Source: Lineus longissimus (lineage: Eukaryota; Nemertea; Pilidiophora; Heteronemertea; Lineidae). Taken from it: a stretch of DNA of 64,000 bases. The stretch is taken from positions 15,252,349 through 15,316,348 of the forward strand of contig NC_088318.1 in assembly GCF_910592395.1 (NCBI RefSeq). The letters are read 5' to 3'. Each line of letters begins with the position of its first letter. Position 1 is the stretch's first letter. Below are positions 62,136 through 64,000 of this stretch, piece by piece. A program made the translations under genes and the position numbers. The notes under the pieces were generated by a model that had not been told where the DNA came from, did no database searches, and saw nothing but the letters and a program-made list of their open reading frames with translations.

Positions 62136-64000
62136 GACAACTGCATTAAGGTGAGGGTCCATGATTGATAACAGCATTAAAGTAAGGAACCACCACCCAA
62201 AAATACGGGTGATAACTGCATCAAAGTAAAGGACTGCCTTCCAAAGATAACGGGTAATAACTCCATCAAGATAAGACCAAGTCAGCTGTGCAATAGAGTC
62301 CTCGAGTTTTGTGGTCAGGGTGGTGTTCTTTGGCCAGTATTCCTGATCATTTGGGGAGCATGTCTGGAGCATGTAAGCTTGAGTCTTGTCCCCAACTCCA
62401 CAATCACTTGGTGTCATCTATAATTGGGCTTAATAGGTTACAATGAATTATTAAAGCACTTGCAGATGATGATCTTGGGCAACCAGTAAACAGCTTGCCA
62501 GGAATCTGGTTAATATGGCACTTGCTGAAGTATATATCAACACAAATCGATTGGCAATCACCAACCAAATCACCCAGGATCTAGCAACTGGTTTTTAAAT
62601 TGGTCTCCAGGTGTAATGTTCTCAAGAGTTCAATTTAGTAATTACCTGCCTAATTTCACCAAGACGTACACACACGCTATATTGGCCGGTGTTCATGTTC
62701 GATAGATATTTGTGCGTCCATCTGTTTCTTCCCACCCAGCTTGCTTGCAGGTGACTGAGAAATGTATTGATCATTAGACTCCTTATAACACCCTAAAGCT
62801 ATGTTTCATGGAAAAGTGCTTTATGATAAGGCTCTGAACGTTTCATTCTCAACAGAAGGAAAAAATTCTAAGAACACAACTGTCTGAGAAACAAGACATC
62901 AGTAATCTCCTCAGTAAATAAGTTGACCATTAACAGCAAAAACAATACACGCTGATGATGATAACGTTTTTGCTCAAGATCAACTGTCTTCATGGCAATA
63001 GCATAAAGAGGAAAAGAACAATCCTAGGGGCTTTTTCTAAAGACATCTGTAAGTCATGTTGTACGAATCTCTTTATTCATGATATTTGGTACACTGACTT
63101 TTAAGGCGATGATGAAAAATGACAATATAACACAATCAGCATCATCAACAATAAATAAAGACTAATTTGTGGCGAAACTCTTGACCAAGTCCATCCTTTC
63201 AGCTATATCTTAGGAACAGAAGGTCATATGGACATGCGGTTTTCTACCACCAGGAAGCAGACACAAATTAGCACGAAAAAGTCTTCTGGAAAAACATGCA
63301 AGATCTACATTCTGTCCGCAGTGAAAGGTTAATAATGCCAAAAAAGATATGCTGATCGGAGCAGAGTCAGAAAAAAACACAAAGCCATTATTCAGTACTC
63401 CACAAAACTCAGGATGATAATGGAGCTACCAACCTGTCTTATCGTCATCACCACAAACGCACTCCCCATACTTTCACTACAAAAAGTGTTAATTTTCAAT
63501 TTGCAACAAACCCAATATTATGATAGAGATTTGATTAAACTCACAAAGAAATGCCTTAATATCAGCCAAGGAAATCTCCATGTTGAGCCGGCAGTTTGTT
63601 ATTAGGAGCATTCATTAAGTGAGACTTTAAATAATCTGAGTTCTTGCTTTGGATGTCTCTCCGCAGAAAATATTCATAAGGTGGCTTTGAAGCTGATCAA
63701 CATGAAGCAACTGCAACCCGAGGTTATAAGTCTGGTGTTTGCACTGCATGTCACAGGCTTTAAGCCCACTGTGCTTTCTGTGTGAAATCATCAAAACTTG
63801 GAGTGTCGATAGTGCATGTCCTTGTTGACTGGTCCTCCAATAATAAATCAACGAACAGACTTGGCCGTGGCTGTTCCCAAGAGGCTTTTGATTACATCAG
63901 ATATTCATGGCCTTGTTCGTTCACACAACTCACCCATGCTGGGTCACAACCAATGGTCACTATAAGCTGGGTGATCCTGTCTGATATGCGTTCATACTGA

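Larger units (their letters stand above)
56877..64000. other. Non-coding stretch upstream of the DDX1 exons
   Basis: 7.1 kb without a recognised exon. Most likely an intron of DDX1, since the next upstream exons of that gene are missing. Contains a 16-base C run at 59555-59570 and the palindromic element at 61.74-62.13 kb. Loosely repeated phrases (tcagaatgttt-gcctcc...) occur at about 57.48, 57.64 and 58.05 kb. The 75-codon frame at 57929-58156 begins with an ATG but has no known domain and was not accepted as a gene. Confidence 0.5.

Overview
This is a stretch of animal nuclear genome. Genes are split by short GT-AG introns, intergenic DNA is AT-rich, and there are tandem repeats, foldback elements and remnants of a non-LTR retrotransposon. 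No tRNA, rRNA, CRISPR or prokaryotic operon structure was seen. The gene set (a FMRFamide-receptor-like GPCR, a prolyl 4-hydroxylase alpha paralogue, a CYP1-like P450, an FkbM-type methyltransferase fragment and an intron-rich sosondowah gene) suits a marine invertebrate, most likely a lophotrochozoan. The species was not identified, and a deuterostome such as amphioxus cannot be excluded.

Layout. 1-8.9 kb: no recognised exon. 8.96-13.3 kb (-): sosondowah-type ankyrin gene, N-terminal half only. 14.2-14.7 kb: a long-TIR foldback element. 16.0-17.1 kb (+): intronless GPCR behind a TATA box. 20.9-26.0 kb (+): 11-exon prolyl 4-hydroxylase alpha-like gene. 28.0-35.3 kb (-): 11-exon SLC7 light-chain amino-acid transporter. 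36.0-38.5 kb (+): 8-exon RSU1, head to head with the transporter. 40.6-40.9 kb (+): broken FkbM-like methyltransferase piece. 41.5-43.0 kb (-): intronless CYP1-like P450. 45.0-48.0 kb (+): 8-exon eIF2-beta. 49.2-52.7 kb: nested satellite (126-bp units inside larger units). 52.7-54.5 kb (-): damaged non-LTR retrotransposon. 55.2-56.9 kb (-): the last five exons of DDX1. 57-64 kb: no recognised exon, one GC-rich palindromic element.

The four complete multi-exon models (prolyl hydroxylase 552 aa, SLC7 489 aa, RSU1 270 aa, eIF2-beta 318 aa) were built by hand. Their splice phases and total lengths are self-consistent and they have no internal stop. The genes are unrelated housekeeping or environmental-response genes and do not form a pathway or operon.

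I did not find a clearly new multi-gene system. The most notable points are the prolyl hydroxylase with Arg where the first iron-binding His should be, the nested satellite with a retrotransposon at its edge, several precise palindromic elements, and a probable 12-nt microexon in the sosondowah gene.
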